Assembly (NCBI RefSeq): GCF_029635795.1
Contig: NZ_CP114280.1
Coordinates: forward strand, 2,666,001 to 2,730,000
Source: Dickeya lacustris
GTDB taxonomy: Bacteria > Pseudomonadota > Gammaproteobacteria > Enterobacterales > Enterobacteriaceae
Reading direction: 5' to 3'
DNA: 64,000 nucleotides
Under the pieces are notes generated by a model. The model made no database searches. It was not told the origin of the DNA and saw only the letters and a program-made list of their open reading frames with translations. Shown in pieces: positions 37,414 through 48,640 of the stretch. A program made the position numbers and the translations under genes. Position 1 is the stretch's first letter; every line of letters starts with the position of its first letter.

Positions 37414-37442
37414 TATTAAGCAAGAAGCCTGCCACATTGCAA
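37414..37442 (-). promoter_or_regulatory. Sigma-70-like promoter of the guanidine operon
   Basis: On the minus strand TTGCAA (37442-37437), a 17-base spacer, then TTAATA (37419-37414). This puts a start site near 37405, about 45 bases before the first conserved riboswitch element. Confidence 0.6.
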
Positions 37443-37896
37443 ACTGACTATCGACGTGCGCTGGTTATCGAGGTGCCTGGCGAGTCAGGCCGGTTTGTTG
37501 TTTATTAATCAACGTGTTATTTTTTTATCCGCTGTGGCCTCAACACGCAGGCCGGTTGTATGAGTCAGCGCCGCTGCACCTTTTACGTGCAAATTACGTG
37601 CAAAATCGGAAGGGTGTGCGATGTTGTTGGGCAAGGTCGGCGGCCTGCCAAAGGCTCGTGGTTGAGGGCAGGCGCGGCAGATTTCGGCAAAAGGGAGGAT
37701 TCTGTACGTCGTCTGTACCGATCCGGCGTAGAATAGAGCGCCCGCTCGCCTCCTTTGGCAAGGTCTTAGCGAGAAACCGCCCGGATGCCGCGTTCGTCAA
37801 GGTGCGCGGTGCAGGGCCTCGGGTTTGAATAACAGTGATAACCTGCTAACACGGGGTGTGGCCGGGTTATGGTGGTGAAATAAAACAGGAGTCGTA
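37443..37896. other. Intergenic region before yiaF, no gene recognised
   Basis: About 450 bases between the guanidine operon promoter and yiaF, transcribed outward. Open frames exist on both strands (37514-37828 plus; 37594-37800 minus) but neither has a ribosome site or a recognisable product. A repeated ACGTGCAAA motif occurs near 37587-37602. It presumably holds the yiaF promoter. Confidence 0.4.
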
Positions 37897-38607
37897 ATGA
37901 TGTTGGCGGATTACCGTTCGCGCTGGCTGCTGCCAGTGATTATGTTGGTAGCGGCGTTGCAATTGTCAGCCTGTGGCGACAAAGATAAAGAAGCGCGTCA
38001 GGCGTTTACCACCTTCTTACAGGGCATTTCACAGCAGGAAGGACGTCAATTACCGGTGTTGTCTGAACAGCAAAAACAAAGCTTTGGTCGTTTTACTCAG
38101 GATTACGCCGTGATGACGTCGTTTAATCAGCAGTTGGATCAAGCGTTGGCTGGCAGCCTGATTCCGGTGTTGGAGGTGGTTTCACGCATTCGTGTTCCGC
38201 AAGATTATATGACCCAGCGCGATAATTTACGCCAGTCACTCGGGGCGCTGAACATGTTGAGCCCGCAGGTGCAAAGCGCCAAAACCCAGGCTGACTCGGC
38301 ACGCCATGCGCTGAAACAAAGCGAGGAATTGCAGGCCGTTTACGACAAGGTTTATAACCGCGCCGTTTCGTTGCCAGCCAACGCCATGGTAACGGTGGTG
38401 CCTGCCAGCACGGCTTTCGCCCAGAGTGTGATGCAAGTGGGGGATTACCTTCAGGCTCAAGGCAATCAGGCCGTGTTTGGCAACACCGGTGTGCAATTCC
38501 ACACGCCGCAGCAGGTGGAGCAGTACAACGGCATGATGACCGATATTGCTAACCAGCAGCAAAAATTGTACGCCGCGCTGAAAGCACAGAACTTTCTTCC
38601 TCACTGA
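37897..38607 (+). CDS. yiaF: DUF3053 lipoprotein YiaF
   Basis: A 236-residue lipoprotein: an N-terminal hydrophobic segment ends in the lipobox LSAC (Cys26), then a helical body. It aligns with E. coli YiaF (FLQGISQQEGRQLPVLSEQQKQSFGRF, SRIRVPQDYMTQRDNLR, VGDYLQAQGNQ), a DUF3053 protein of unknown function, likely anchored in the envelope. CAGGAG lies before the ATG pair. In E. coli yiaF is next to ghrB; here the two are 25 kb apart. Confidence 0.84.
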   Translation: MMLADYRSRWLLPVIMLVAALQLSACGDKDKEARQAFTTFLQGISQQEGRQLPVLSEQQKQSFGRFTQDYAVMTSFNQQLDQALAGSLIPVLEVVSRIRVPQDYMTQRDNLRQSLGALNMLSPQVQSAKTQADSARHALKQSEELQAVYDKVYNRAVSLPANAMVTVVPASTAFAQSVMQVGDYLQAQGNQAVFGNTGVQFHTPQQVEQYNGMMTDIANQQQKLYAALKAQNFLPH

Positions 38608-38641
38608 GTGAGTCAATGTGGTCGGCACTAACGGCTGTAAT

Positions 38642-38673
38642 AAGGGCAACCTGTTGGTTGCCCTTGTTTTTTT
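38642..38673 (+). terminator. Rho-independent terminator of yiaF
   Basis: A 10-bp perfect stem AAGGGCAACC / GGTTGCCCTT with TGTT loop, then G and seven T. Strong intrinsic terminator between convergent yiaF and the chemoreceptor gene. Confidence 0.93.
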
Positions 38674-38695
38674 AGCTTATCGGCTTACGCCCTGA

Positions 38696-40582
38696 TTACT
38701 TTCTGTAGGGTAATGAGGTGTGGTGGCTGGCAAACGGTAAGCCGTGGCTGGCTGAAGGCAGCTCATGCGTTGAAGAGAGGCGGAATGCCGAAACGGTGTT
38801 GGAAAGGATAACGGCTTGTTCTTCCAGCGAGTTGGCTGCCGCAGATGATTGCTGAACCAGCGCCGCATTTTGTTGCGTGGTGCTATCCATCTCGACAATC
38901 GCCTGATTAACCTGTGCAATTCCTCGGCTTTGTTCATCGGATGCGACGGTGATTTCGCCCATAATGTCATGCACGTGTGTGACGGCAGTGACAATTTCCT
39001 GCATGGTTTTCCCGGCGGTATGTACCAGATGAGCACCTTTTGTCACCTGATTGACCGAGGTGGAGATCAGCCCTTCAATCTCTTTCGCCGCCTGAGAGCT
39101 GCGCTGCGCCAGGTTGCGCACTTCGTTCGCCACAACAGCAAAACCACGGCCTTGTTCACCGGCACGCGCGGCTTCTACGGCTGCGTTAAGCGCCAGAATG
39201 TTGGTCTGGAAAGCGATGCCATTGATAACAGACGTGATTTCTGCAATGCGTTTGGAACTGCCTTCAATGTCGGCCATGGTTTGTACGACGTCAGCGACCA
39301 ATTTACCGCCCTCTTGCGCGGTTTGGGTGGCATCCAGCACCAGTTTATTGGCCTGATGCGCGTTGGCGGCGTTTTGTTTCACCGTAGAGGTCAGCTCCTC
39401 CATGCTGGCCGCTGTCTGCTCGACGGATGCTGCCTGTGATTCCGTGCGGGCGGCGAGATCGTTATTACCGGTGACTATCTCGCTGGCGGCGGTGGTTATC
39501 TGGCTGACCCCCATGCGAATGTCATCAATCATGTTGTGCAGATTCGCTTTCATTTTGGCCATGGCGTCAAATAGCATGCCCAGTTCGTCACGGCGGGTGG
39601 TTTCAATATTGACGGTTAAATCGCCGGTGGCAATGCTCTCCGCAATCGCCACGGTGTTATTGAGCGGATGGGTAATCTGGCGCGAAATATACCAGGCTAT
39701 CAAAATGCCCAGCACCAGTGTGATCAATGCCGTCGCAGCAATTTGCCATTCCGCGTCGCTGATGTCTTGTTGGGTCGCGCGGGTTTCATCGTTCACCATT
39801 TTATTCGCGGTGTCGATGAGCAAATTGGCGGTGTCGCCCAACAGCTTTCCCTGCTCCAGTTCTATCTGATAGGCAGGAAGGTAGGCGATCACCTGCGTTT
39901 TATAGGTAGAGAGCGTAGACACAACGGGAGCCATAATGGCCTGTTGTTCAGGACTAAGGGCTTGAATAAATTGATTTAATGCCGTTTGCGCATCATCCAG
40001 TGCGGTAATGAGCGGTTTTTCTGCATCACTGTTAAGCGACAGCAGCAGGCCGCGCACCAGGTAACGTACGTTAACCAGTTTTTGATGCAGAGCGGTCAGT
40101 TGCAGTTGTAGCGTAAGATTACCGGCAACCTGTTGCTCTATTTGTTTGAGTGGTTTCTCTGAGTCAGAAAGATTCCAGCTTTTACGCACGTCATCTTTTT
40201 TGGCGACGGCATCGGTGTAGTTTTTACGGCGTTCTTTATACTGATTAATCAACTTGCTGATATTATCCAGCCGATCGTTATAATCGCCGCGCCAGGATTT
40301 ATCTTGCGTTGAAGATATCAGTGTAATGATGTTATCAATATGTTTGCTGTTTTCTTTCAGGCTCTCGGCATTATAACCACTGGCATAAACTGCGCGATAA
40401 TAACGGGCTTCACTAACTTCGCTATTAATCTGATTACTGAAAATAACTTTTTCAAAACGGCCTTTCAATGTTTCAATGTACCGGACGCTAACGGCAGCAA
40501 TAATAACGGTCAGTAACAGAACCAGAGCGAACCCGAGCCCCAATTTCCTACCGACTTTGATATTTTCGAGTTTTATAGCCAT
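38696..40582 (-). CDS. Methyl-accepting chemotaxis protein
   Basis: A 628-residue transmembrane chemoreceptor. Order: transmembrane helix 1 (about 13-34), a periplasmic helical sensor of about 250 residues (longer than the Tar/Tsr four-helix bundle, possibly bimodular), transmembrane helix 2 (about 285-305), HAMP, and a cytoplasmic signalling domain with the conserved tip [48 protein letters not shown]. The C-terminus (HTSLPYRK) lacks the NWETF-type CheR tether. Ligand unknown. It stands alone, convergent with yiaF; soft-rot bacteria carry many such receptors. Confidence 0.92.
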   Translation of the reverse strand: MAIKLENIKVGRKLGLGFALVLLLTVIIAAVSVRYIETLKGRFEKVIFSNQINSEVSEARYYRAVYASGYNAESLKENSKHIDNIITLISSTQDKSWRGDYNDRLDNISKLINQYKERRKNYTDAVAKKDDVRKSWNLSDSEKPLKQIEQQVAGNLTLQLQLTALHQKLVNVRYLVRGLLLSLNSDAEKPLITALDDAQTALNQFIQALSPEQQAIMAPVVSTLSTYKTQVIAYLPAYQIELEQGKLLGDTANLLIDTANKMVNDETRATQQDISDAEWQIAATALITLVLGILIAWYISRQITHPLNNTVAIAESIATGDLTVNIETTRRDELGMLFDAMAKMKANLHNMIDDIRMGVSQITTAASEIVTGNNDLAARTESQAASVEQTAASMEELTSTVKQNAANAHQANKLVLDATQTAQEGGKLVADVVQTMADIEGSSKRIAEITSVINGIAFQTNILALNAAVEAARAGEQGRGFAVVANEVRNLAQRSSQAAKEIEGLISTSVNQVTKGAHLVHTAGKTMQEIVTAVTHVHDIMGEITVASDEQSRGIAQVNQAIVEMDSTTQQNAALVQQSSAAANSLEEQAVILSNTVSAFRLSSTHELPSASHGLPFASHHTSLPYRK

Positions 40583-41036
40583 TGATTTTCTTCCATCATT
40601 AATAGGCTGAGTAAGTAAGGTTTCAGGTTGAATCCCTGAGGTAATATATCCTACTGGTGAGCGCTACTCAGGCCTGACGCTCATCAGACTTTAAAAATCC
40701 CCGTTGGTGAGCGGTATCGGTACGGGTATATACCGAACTGACGCCTTCCTGCGTCTTGAAATCTAATTAAATTAGAGTATGGATGAGATATTGCCATGCT
40801 GATGGTCGCTTACAGACAATGACAAGAGCACGCAGAGTCTATCGGCGAGCCAGACGGAAACTTTATATATTCATTGTCATAGCTTTTATGAATTTTATGG
40901 GTTTTATGGTTTTTATAAATACCCCCTTCATCGCTGGCGGATATTTGGGCCCTATACGATGGTTTCACTGTAATGTCATGAAAGCTATTTAGGCGATAAT
41001 TGATGTTGTCGCTGTGATCTGGAAAACAAAGTAGAA
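40583..41036. other. Intergenic region between chemoreceptor and sodA, no gene supported
   Basis: About 450 bases holding the chemoreceptor promoter side. Overlapping open frames (40783-40992 plus, 40810-41079 minus) have no ribosome site; the plus one is hydrophobic only because of a run of TTTATGG-like repeats. I see no clear flagellar-class promoter. Confidence 0.4.
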
Positions 41037-41070
41037 AAAACCCGGCATAACGAGCGTTATTCCGGGTTTT
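41037..41070 (-). terminator. Rho-independent terminator of sodA
   Basis: On the minus strand a 14-bp stem with one mismatch (arms 41038-41051 and 41056-41069, core AACCCGG/CCGGGTT) and a 4-base loop, followed by six T. 46 bases past the sodA stop. Confidence 0.9.
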
Positions 41071-41115
41071 GAGCATCAATCATTTTTCATTGAAAAATAG
41101 ATTGTTACGAGTTAT

Positions 41116-41742
41116 TTATTTTTTCGCTTCGGCAAAGCGTTTGGCGGCTTCGTCCCAGTTTACGACGCTCCAGAAGGCTTTGATGTAGTCCGGGCGGCGG
41201 TTCTGGTATTTCAGGTAGTAAGCATGTTCCCACACGTCCAGTGCCACAAGCGGATAACCGCTCGCGCCAGAAACGGCTTCACCCATCAGAGGGCTGTCCT
41301 GGTTGGCGGTAGAAACCACAGCCAGTTTACCGTCGTCTTTTAATACCAGCCACGCCCAGCCTGAACCGAAACGGGTTGCGGCAGCCTGCTCGAATTTTGC
41401 TTTGAACTCGTCAACGCTGCCGAAATCACGCTCAATCGCGGCTTTCAGTTCGCCTTCCAGCGTGGTGCCGAGTTTCAGGCCTTTCCAGAACAGGCTGTGG
41501 TTGGCATGGCCACCGGCGTTATTACGCAGCGGGCCTTTCTTGTCAGCAGGCAGTTGATCCAGCTTGGTGATCAGCTCTTCGGCAGACAGAGCGGCGAATT
41601 CCGGCAGAGACTCCAGCGCTGCGTTAGCGTTATTGACATAAGCCTGGTGGTGTTTGGAGTGATGGATTTCCATCGTCTGCTTGTCAAAATGCGGCTCCAG
41701 GGCGTCATAAGCATAAGGCAGGGATGGCAGTGAATAACTCAT
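41116..41742 (-). CDS. sodA: Manganese superoxide dismutase SodA
   Basis: Cytoplasmic Mn-dependent dismutase of superoxide. The 208 residues align with E. coli SodA (206). Metal ligands are His in [13 protein letters not shown], His in [10 protein letters not shown], and Asp/His in [28 protein letters not shown] favours Mn over Fe. The ATG at 41742 has GGAG upstream and starts [15 protein letters not shown], so the five extra codons upstream are not used. The AT-rich 260 bases upstream contain an imperfect Fur-like stretch around 41868-41893 (AATGATCTTGAAAATGATTAA), consistent with the known iron control of sodA but weak. Confidence 0.96.
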   Translation of the reverse strand: MSYSLPSLPYAYDALEPHFDKQTMEIHHSKHHQAYVNNANAALESLPEFAALSAEELITKLDQLPADKKGPLRNNAGGHANHSLFWKGLKLGTTLEGELKAAIERDFGSVDEFKAKFEQAAATRFGSGWAWLVLKDDGKLAVVSTANQDSPLMGEAVSGASGYPLVALDVWEHAYYLKYQNRRPDYIKAFWSVVNWDEAAKRFAEAKK

Positions 41743-42001
41743 GTTTAGCATCTCCATTGTTGTCGTGTCGTGCGCAAATTGTCATCGCGCGCAAATCGTT
41801 ATCGTGCACAGTGTGCGGCACATCACTTTGTTAGCACCGCGTAAGCGTTAAGTTCATTATAGTTAATTAAATGATCTTGAAAATGATTAATTCGTAGCGG
41901 TGCATGCTCATTTTCTTATGATTGTTATTAAATTACAAAAACTTATAACAAATTTAACCAACTTAACAATAAATCGTTCTAAGTTATTTCCAGGCCGCCG
42001 C

Positions 42002-42829
42002 TTACTCTGTCAGCCGTTCTGGGTGGGTGTACACCGTGGCGCGCCCGGGGCGACAGAAGCCAACCAGCGTCAGGTTACAGCGCTCGGCAACATCGACCGC
42101 CAGCGAGGTAGCTGCGGAAACGGCAAAGACTATCTCAACGCCACACATAGCGGATTTTTGTACCATTTCATAGCTGGCGCGGCTTGATAGCAATGCTGCG
42201 CCTTGTTGCCAGGGCTGGCGGGCACGCACGCCCAGCAGCTTATCCAGGGCGACATGGCGGCCCACATCTTCACAGCCACCCAGCAACTCACCTTCAGGTG
42301 ACAGCCAGGCCGCAGCGTGCGTAGAACCCGTTAATTGCCCGGCCTGCTGAACATTTTTGAGCGCGCGTAACGCCGGTTCCAGCCGTGACAGGGAGAATGT
42401 TTGCGTGAAGGGCAGCGGCGTGACGGGCTTGCCTATCTCCGCTAACTGTTCCACCCCGCAGACGCCGCAGCCGGTGCGCCCATCCATGGCTCTGCGCCGC
42501 GCCTTAAGGCCGACAAAACGGCGACTGGAGAGCTCTATTTGCACTTCAATGCCGTTGCAGGCTGACGTGACATCAATACCGTAAATGTCCTGCGGTGATT
42601 GAATAATGCCTTCTGACAGGGAAAACCCCAGCGCAAATGCTTCCAGATCCTTTGGCGATGCCATCATGACGACGTGTGAAATGCCGTTGTAAACCAGCGC
42701 TACCGGAACTTCCTCTGCCAGCCAGTCTGGTTGCGACCTGCTCAATGTACCCTGATGCCAGACGATGCGCTGACTGGCGCCGACGGGACTCTGCACGTCG
42801 GCTGCGTCTTGAATATCATCACTGTTCAC
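42002..42829 (-). CDS. fdhD: Formate dehydrogenase accessory sulfurtransferase FdhD
   Basis: Sulfur carrier that passes sulfur from IscS to the molybdenum cofactor of formate dehydrogenases. The 275 residues fit E. coli FdhD (277), with the catalytic CxxC loop GRTGCGVCG at Cys121 and Cys124, the same positions as in E. coli. Start is a GTG. No formate dehydrogenase gene is in the window. Divergent from aldB. Confidence 0.94.
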   Translation of the reverse strand: MNSDDIQDAADVQSPVGASQRIVWHQGTLSRSQPDWLAEEVPVALVYNGISHVVMMASPKDLEAFALGFSLSEGIIQSPQDIYGIDVTSACNGIEVQIELSSRRFVGLKARRRAMDGRTGCGVCGVEQLAEIGKPVTPLPFTQTFSLSRLEPALRALKNVQQAGQLTGSTHAAAWLSPEGELLGGCEDVGRHVALDKLLGVRARQPWQQGAALLSSRASYEMVQKSAMCGVEIVFAVSAATSLAVDVAERCNLTLVGFCRPGRATVYTHPERLTE

Positions 42830-43228
42830 TGCGTGTGCCTGCTGCTTTATAAGTCTGTGCCAACATTATTTCACCGTCATAATTTCACCGCCATAGCGCT
42901 GATGCGAACTTTTATCCCGCAGGAGAGTCTGTTACCACCTTGTTTTGCCAGGATTGCGTAACGCTACGCATAACTCATGGTCAGGGTATTTATCGGTTAA
43001 TAACAAACTGTGCGCTGCGTCGAAGAGTGGCATTTTTCATCGCAGGCGGGCTTTTACAATGTGATAACGCTGTATACGATTTAATCATCTCTTTCTGTCA
43101 GGACTTATCTGTTACTCAAGGTATATGGCCGAATGCTCCTGCTTAAGGGCTTAGGCCACGGCAAGGCGGGCATGCATATCGGTATCGTGAACGGCGGCCT
43201 GCCATGACTCTCATAAAAGGAGACAGAA
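42830..43228. other. Divergent fdhD-aldB intergenic region
   Basis: About 400 bases with the fdhD and aldB promoters on opposite ends. I find no gene, no strong hairpin and no operator I can name. Confidence 0.35.
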
Positions 43229-44767
43229 ATGGCCATAGATACAACAGGAAATCGTGTGCAGCCAGGAGAATTCGGGCCCGCACTGGCGCTCAAAGCGCGT
43301 TACGACAATTTTATTGGCGGTGCCTGGGTACCGCCATCCGGCGGCGAATACTATGTCAATCTCACCCCTGTAACCGGTCTGCCTTTATGTGAGGTGGCCA
43401 GCTCCAGTAATCGGGATGTAGACCATGCGTTAGATGCCGCACATAAAGCCAGCGCGGAGTGGGGGGCATTATCAACACGTGAACGCGCGCAAATCCTTAA
43501 CCGCATCGCCGATCGCATGGAGGCGAATCTGGAATTACTGGCCAGTGCCGAAACCTGGGATAACGGTAAGCCGATTCGTGAAACTCGCAATGCCGATGTG
43601 CCGCTTGGCATCGATCACTTTCGCTATTTTGCCGCCTGTATCCGTGCTCAGGAAGGCGCTATCAGCGAGATTGACCATGACACGGTTGCCTACCATTTCC
43701 ATGAACCGTTGGGGGTGGTCGGGCAGATTATCCCCTGGAACTTTCCTCTGTTGATGGCGTGCTGGAAGCTGGCGCCTGCGCTGGCGGCAGGCAACTGTGT
43801 GGTGCTAAAACCGGCCAAATTGACGCCGCTGTCAGTGTTGTTGTTGATGGAGCTGATTCAGGATGTGCTGCCGCCCGGCGTCATCAATGTGGTGAATGGC
43901 GCAGGCGGAAAAATTGGCGAATATCTGGCAACGTCGCCGCGTATCGCAAAAGTGGCCTTTACCGGGTCTACCGAAGTCGGCCAGCAGATCATGGGCTATG
44001 CCGCGCAAAATGTGATTCCTGTTACGTTGGAATTGGGCGGGAAATCGCCAAATATTTTCTTTGCCGATGTTATGGAAAGGGAGGACAGCTTCTTTGATAA
44101 GGTGCTGGAGGGCTTTACGCTGTTTGCGTTTAATCAGGGCGAGGTTTGCACCTGCCCAAGCCGCGCACTGGTTCAGGAGTCCATTTATGAGCGTTTCATG
44201 GAGCGCGCTATCAAACGGGTAGAGGCGATTCGCGTCGGTAATCCGCTGGATAATCAGACCATGATGGGCGCGCAAGTGTCGTCAGGTCAGTTGGATACCA
44301 TCCTTAACTACATTGATATCGGCAAGAAAGAAGGGGCTGAGGTACTCACCGGCGGCCACCGTAAAGTGCTGCCAGGCGATTTGGCGCAGGGGTACTATCT
44401 TGAGCCGACCATTCTGTTTGGTCAGAACAGTATGCGGGTGTTCCAGGAGGAGATTTTTGGCCCGGTGCTGGCGGTGACGACCTTTAAAACGCCGGAAGAG
44501 GCACTGGCTATCGCCAATGATACCCCCTACGGTTTGGGGGCCGGGGTGTGGAGCCGGAATACCAATATTGCCTATCGCATGGGGCGCGGTATTCAGGCGG
44601 GCCGCGTCTGGACTAACTGCTACCATGCTTATCCGGCACATGCAGCCTTCGGTGGTTATAAACAGTCAGGCATCGGGCGTGAAACCCATAAAATGATGCT
44701 TGAACACTACCAGCAAACCAAATGCCTGCTGGTGAGTTACTCGGATAAACCGCTTGGCTTGTTCTAA
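43229..44767 (+). CDS. aldB: NADP-dependent aldehyde dehydrogenase AldB
   Basis: Oxidises acetaldehyde and related small aldehydes. The 512 residues equal E. coli AldB in length and align throughout. Visible are the NAD(P)-binding [12 protein letters not shown], the general base Glu in [11 protein letters not shown], and the catalytic Cys in [24 protein letters not shown] precedes the ATG. Monocistronic, with a strong hairpin downstream. Confidence 0.95.
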   Translation: MAIDTTGNRVQPGEFGPALALKARYDNFIGGAWVPPSGGEYYVNLTPVTGLPLCEVASSSNRDVDHALDAAHKASAEWGALSTRERAQILNRIADRMEANLELLASAETWDNGKPIRETRNADVPLGIDHFRYFAACIRAQEGAISEIDHDTVAYHFHEPLGVVGQIIPWNFPLLMACWKLAPALAAGNCVVLKPAKLTPLSVLLLMELIQDVLPPGVINVVNGAGGKIGEYLATSPRIAKVAFTGSTEVGQQIMGYAAQNVIPVTLELGGKSPNIFFADVMEREDSFFDKVLEGFTLFAFNQGEVCTCPSRALVQESIYERFMERAIKRVEAIRVGNPLDNQTMMGAQVSSGQLDTILNYIDIGKKEGAEVLTGGHRKVLPGDLAQGYYLEPTILFGQNSMRVFQEEIFGPVLAVTTFKTPEEALAIANDTPYGLGAGVWSRNTNIAYRMGRGIQAGRVWTNCYHAYPAHAAFGGYKQSGIGRETHKMMLEHYQQTKCLLVSYSDKPLGLF

Positions 44768-44813
44768 CTGACTACGCCGTTGGCCCGCTTTTTCGATGGC
44801 CGATACGATAAAC

Positions 44814-44848
44814 ACCAGAGTGACGGTGGCTTGCACCGGCACTCTGGT
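44814..44848. terminator. Nested hairpin between aldB and the DJ-1-like gene
   Basis: Outer 9-bp stem ACCAGAGTG / CACTCTGGT enclosing an inner GGTG-GCTTG-CACC stem. It lies between convergent genes and is a likely bidirectional terminator, though without a T-run. Confidence 0.55.
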
Positions 44849-44861
44849 ATTCGGGGTGCTG

Positions 44862-45437
44862 TCAGGCGGGCACTCGCCAGGAATCGTAGTAAATGTGTTC
44901 AACCTGGAAGTTGACGTCATCCTTGTCGTCGCTCAGGCGGTTGGCGATGGTAAAGGCGAAATCGAAAGCCACGCCCAGCCCTTTACCGCTAATCAGGTTG
45001 CCGTCTTCTACCACTTTTTGGTCAACATACACGCCGTCGGTGACATCTTGCCATAAGTCACCGGAGCAGACGTAATTGCGCCCTTTGAGCAACTGATTGC
45101 CGCCGAGCACTCTGGCTGCGGCCGAACACAGTGGGCAAATGAGCTTGCCTGCTTCATCGTGACGGCGGATAAATTCTGTCACCATCGGATTGGCGGCGAG
45201 ATTTACCGTACCTTGCGGGCCGCCTGGGATCACGACAGCATCGAATAACTGGTCCATTTTTCGTTCCAGCAGCGCATCTGCGAACATACGAATATTGTGG
45301 TAGCTGTGTAGCTCCAGTCGGTCGTGGCAGGAAAGCAGCGTGACATTCAGCTTGGTACGATGCAAAACGTCAATCACCATAATCGCTTCTGCTTCTTCAA
45401 ACCCAGGAGCCAACAGAATGGCAACATTCTTGGCCAT
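44862..45437 (-). CDS. DJ-1/PfpI family protein
   Basis: A 191-residue DJ-1/PfpI superfamily protein (class I glutamine amidotransferase-like fold). Seen: APGFEEAEAIMVIDVL (the Glu of the active site), VVIPGGPQGTVNL, and the nucleophile region KLICPLCSAAARVLGG, where the second cysteine aligns with the reactive DJ-1 cysteine. Closest in layout to YajL/ThiJ-type deglycase/chaperone proteins. The ATG at 45437 has GGAG upstream, so seven upstream codons in the open frame are not used. Function in this organism unknown. Confidence 0.82.
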   Translation of the reverse strand: MAKNVAILLAPGFEEAEAIMVIDVLHRTKLNVTLLSCHDRLELHSYHNIRMFADALLERKMDQLFDAVVIPGGPQGTVNLAANPMVTEFIRRHDEAGKLICPLCSAAARVLGGNQLLKGRNYVCSGDLWQDVTDGVYVDQKVVEDGNLISGKGLGVAFDFAFTIANRLSDDKDDVNFQVEHIYYDSWRVPA

Positions 45438-45614
45438 AATATCTCCAGCAATCATCAAGAAAAGGAAGTGGCGCGTTGTGCCGCCAAGGATAGCAAAGAA
45501 ACGAATTTCAAATGAAACGTTGTTTTAATATTGGGCGATGGGTCGCGTAATCAAAGTTTCCTCATCCCCATGAAGGAGAGATAGCGCTATACTTACTCCC
45601 TTATTGCCCGCGAT

Positions 45615-45640
45615 GCGCCCGCTGGTTTCCTTGCGGGCGC
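45615..45640. terminator. GC-rich hairpin after rcnR
   Basis: Perfect 8-bp stem GCGCCCGC / GCGGGCGC with a 10-base loop, 45 bases past the rcnR stop on the minus strand. No T-run; possible terminator. Confidence 0.45.
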
Positions 45641-45684
45641 AGGCGATAAACGTCACTTCCGATAGCTTCTATTAAACGCGTTCT

Positions 45685-45963
45685 TTATTTCATATAAGAG
45701 CGAATAACGCTGACAATCGCTTCTAAATCGGCGCTGCGCTCGCTTGGATCAGCCTCTTCATTCATCAGATGGCTGCGGATATGCCCTTCTAAAACTTCAC
45801 CCATCAGGCCGTTGACCGCTCCCCGAATAGCCGCGATTTGTTGCAGGATGTCCAGACAAGAACGTTCCCCGCTATCCAGCGCTTTTTCCAATGCTTCAGC
45901 CTGACCTTTGATGCGTCTGACGCGCGTGAGCAGTTTTTTCTTGTCATGAATGGTATGTGGCAT
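45685..45963 (-). CDS. rcnR: Ni(II)/Co(II)-responsive repressor RcnR (CsoR/RcnR family)
   Basis: A 92-residue four-helix metal-sensing repressor. Overall sequence (KKLLTRVRRIKGQAEALEKAL, LQQIAAIRGAVNGLM) is as close to FrmR as to E. coli RcnR. However, it has the RcnR metal set: His3, Cys36, His61 and His65, equivalent to His3, Cys35, His60 and His64 with one residue inserted before the cysteine. It is divergent from the rcnA exporter across a 100-base spacer containing a G-tract palindrome. The frame is open eight codons further, but MPHTIHDKK is the family start. Confidence 0.87.
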   Translation of the reverse strand: MPHTIHDKKKLLTRVRRIKGQAEALEKALDSGERSCLDILQQIAAIRGAVNGLMGEVLEGHIRSHLMNEEADPSERSADLEAIVSVIRSYMK

Positions 45964-45985
45964 ACCGTCTCCCATCTTGTCTGGC

Positions 45986-46003
45986 ACTATACTGGGGTAT
46001 AGT
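45986..46003. promoter_or_regulatory. RcnR operator upstream of rcnA
   Basis: Palindrome ACTATAC-TGGG-GTATAGT, a TACT/G-tract/AGTA-like site as used by RcnR and FrmR type regulators. It lies between the divergent rcnR and rcnA starts, 22 bases from the former and 60 from the latter. Repression of both is expected until Ni or Co binds. Confidence 0.8.
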
Positions 46004-46063
46004 ATATTTCATCATTTCACTTTCAGACGGCCACCGCGTGACCGACTGCTTCGGACGCTAACT

Positions 46064-46924
46064 ATGACGGATTTTTCCTTACTTTTGCAGCAGGGTATCG
46101 CAAACGCCTGGTTATTTATTCCCAGTGCCGTGTTATTAGGCGCATTACACGGCCTGGAGCCCGGGCATTCCAAGACGATGATGGCGGCGTTTATTGTGGC
46201 TATCCGAGGAACGGTGCGACAAGCGGTGATGCTGGGGCTGGCGGCCACTTTATCTCATACCGCCGTTGTGTGGTTGATTGCGCTTGGCGGTATGTACCTC
46301 AGTCAGCGTTTTACCGCTCAGAGTGCGGAGCCTTGGCTGCAACTGGTGTCTGGTATTATTATTTTAGTCACGGCGTTGTGGATGGCGTGGCGCACCTGGC
46401 GTGAAGAGTGGTTGTGGCGGCACCATCAGCATGATCATCATCACGACCATCACGACCATCACGACCATCACGACCATCACGACCATCACGACCATCACGA
46501 CCATCACGACCATGATTCCCCCCGCACACCGGCCGATGCGCAGTATCAGGATGCGCATGAACGAGCGCATGCGAATGAAATACGTCGGCGCTTTGCAAAT
46601 CAAGAAGCGAGCAACCTTCAGATTGTGTTATTTGGTTTAACCGGTGGTTTGATTCCGTGTCCGGCAGCGATTACCGTGTTGCTGTTGTGTATTCAGGTGA
46701 AGGCTTTTACGCTGGGCGCAGCGTTGGTGGTGTGCTTTAGTATTGGCCTTGCCCTAACGCTGGTTGCCGTTGGTGTGGGGGCCGCATTAAGTGTTCGCCA
46801 TGCCAGCCGCCGCTGGCCGGGGTTTGCTGCGCTGGCGCGCCGAGCGCCTTATTTTTCCAGCCTGCTGATTGCATTGGTTGGCGTGTATATGTTGCTGCAT
46901 GGCTGGGCTCGCTTGCCACTCTAG
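46064..46924 (+). CDS. rcnA: Nickel/cobalt efflux protein RcnA
   Basis: A 286-residue NiCoT-superfamily exporter of the inner membrane. Helix 2 holds HGLEPGHSKTMM, the metal-binding signature, and a later helix has GGLIPCPAAITVLLL. Between helices 3 and 4 is a histidine-rich cytoplasmic loop with eight perfect His-His-Asp units, longer and more regular than the E. coli loop. The frame is open 38 codons upstream across the operator; the ATG at 46064 is the start by homology. Confidence 0.9.
   Translation: MTDFSLLLQQGIANAWLFIPSAVLLGALHGLEPGHSKTMMAAFIVAIRGTVRQAVMLGLAATLSHTAVVWLIALGGMYLSQRFTAQSAEPWLQLVSGIIILVTALWMAWRTWREEWLWRHHQHDHHHDHHDHHDHHDHHDHHDHHDHHDHDSPRTPADAQYQDAHERAHANEIRRRFANQEASNLQIVLFGLTGGLIPCPAAITVLLLCIQVKAFTLGAALVVCFSIGLALTLVAVGVGAALSVRHASRRWPGFAALARRAPYFSSLLIALVGVYMLLHGWARLPL
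46439..46510 (+). repeat. 9-bp tandem repeat x8 inside rcnA
   Basis: Eight perfect copies of CATCACGAC, in frame, encoding (His-His-Asp)8. Perfect at the DNA level, so copy number is likely to vary between strains by slippage without breaking the frame. Confidence 0.95.
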
Positions 46925-48575
<1,651 letters not shown>

Positions 48576-48594
48576 CGTGCTCAGGTTCTGGAAT

Positions 48595-48621
48595 AAGGGC
48601 ATCAATATGGTGCCCTTTTTT
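48595..48621 (+). terminator. Rho-independent terminator of argG
   Basis: Stem AAGGGCA / TGCCCTT, extended by TC/GG pairs, then a run of T to 48621. Located 20 bases after the argG stop and shared with the convergent pecS end. Confidence 0.88.
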
Positions 48622-48640
48622 GCATATTGGCAGTCTGCGT

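Noticed and set aside
37514..37828. 104-codon plus-strand frame before yiaF
   Set aside because: No ribosome site, Arg/Cys-rich random composition, overlapping an equally unsupported minus frame.
40783..41079. Overlapping frames between the chemoreceptor and sodA
   Set aside because: No ribosome sites; the hydrophobic part of the plus frame comes from a TTTATGG-like repeat, and the minus frame runs into the sodA terminator.
46439..46510. Short regular repeats taken as a CRISPR array
   Set aside because: Units are 9 bp, contiguous with no spacers, and in frame inside rcnA coding for His-His-Asp.
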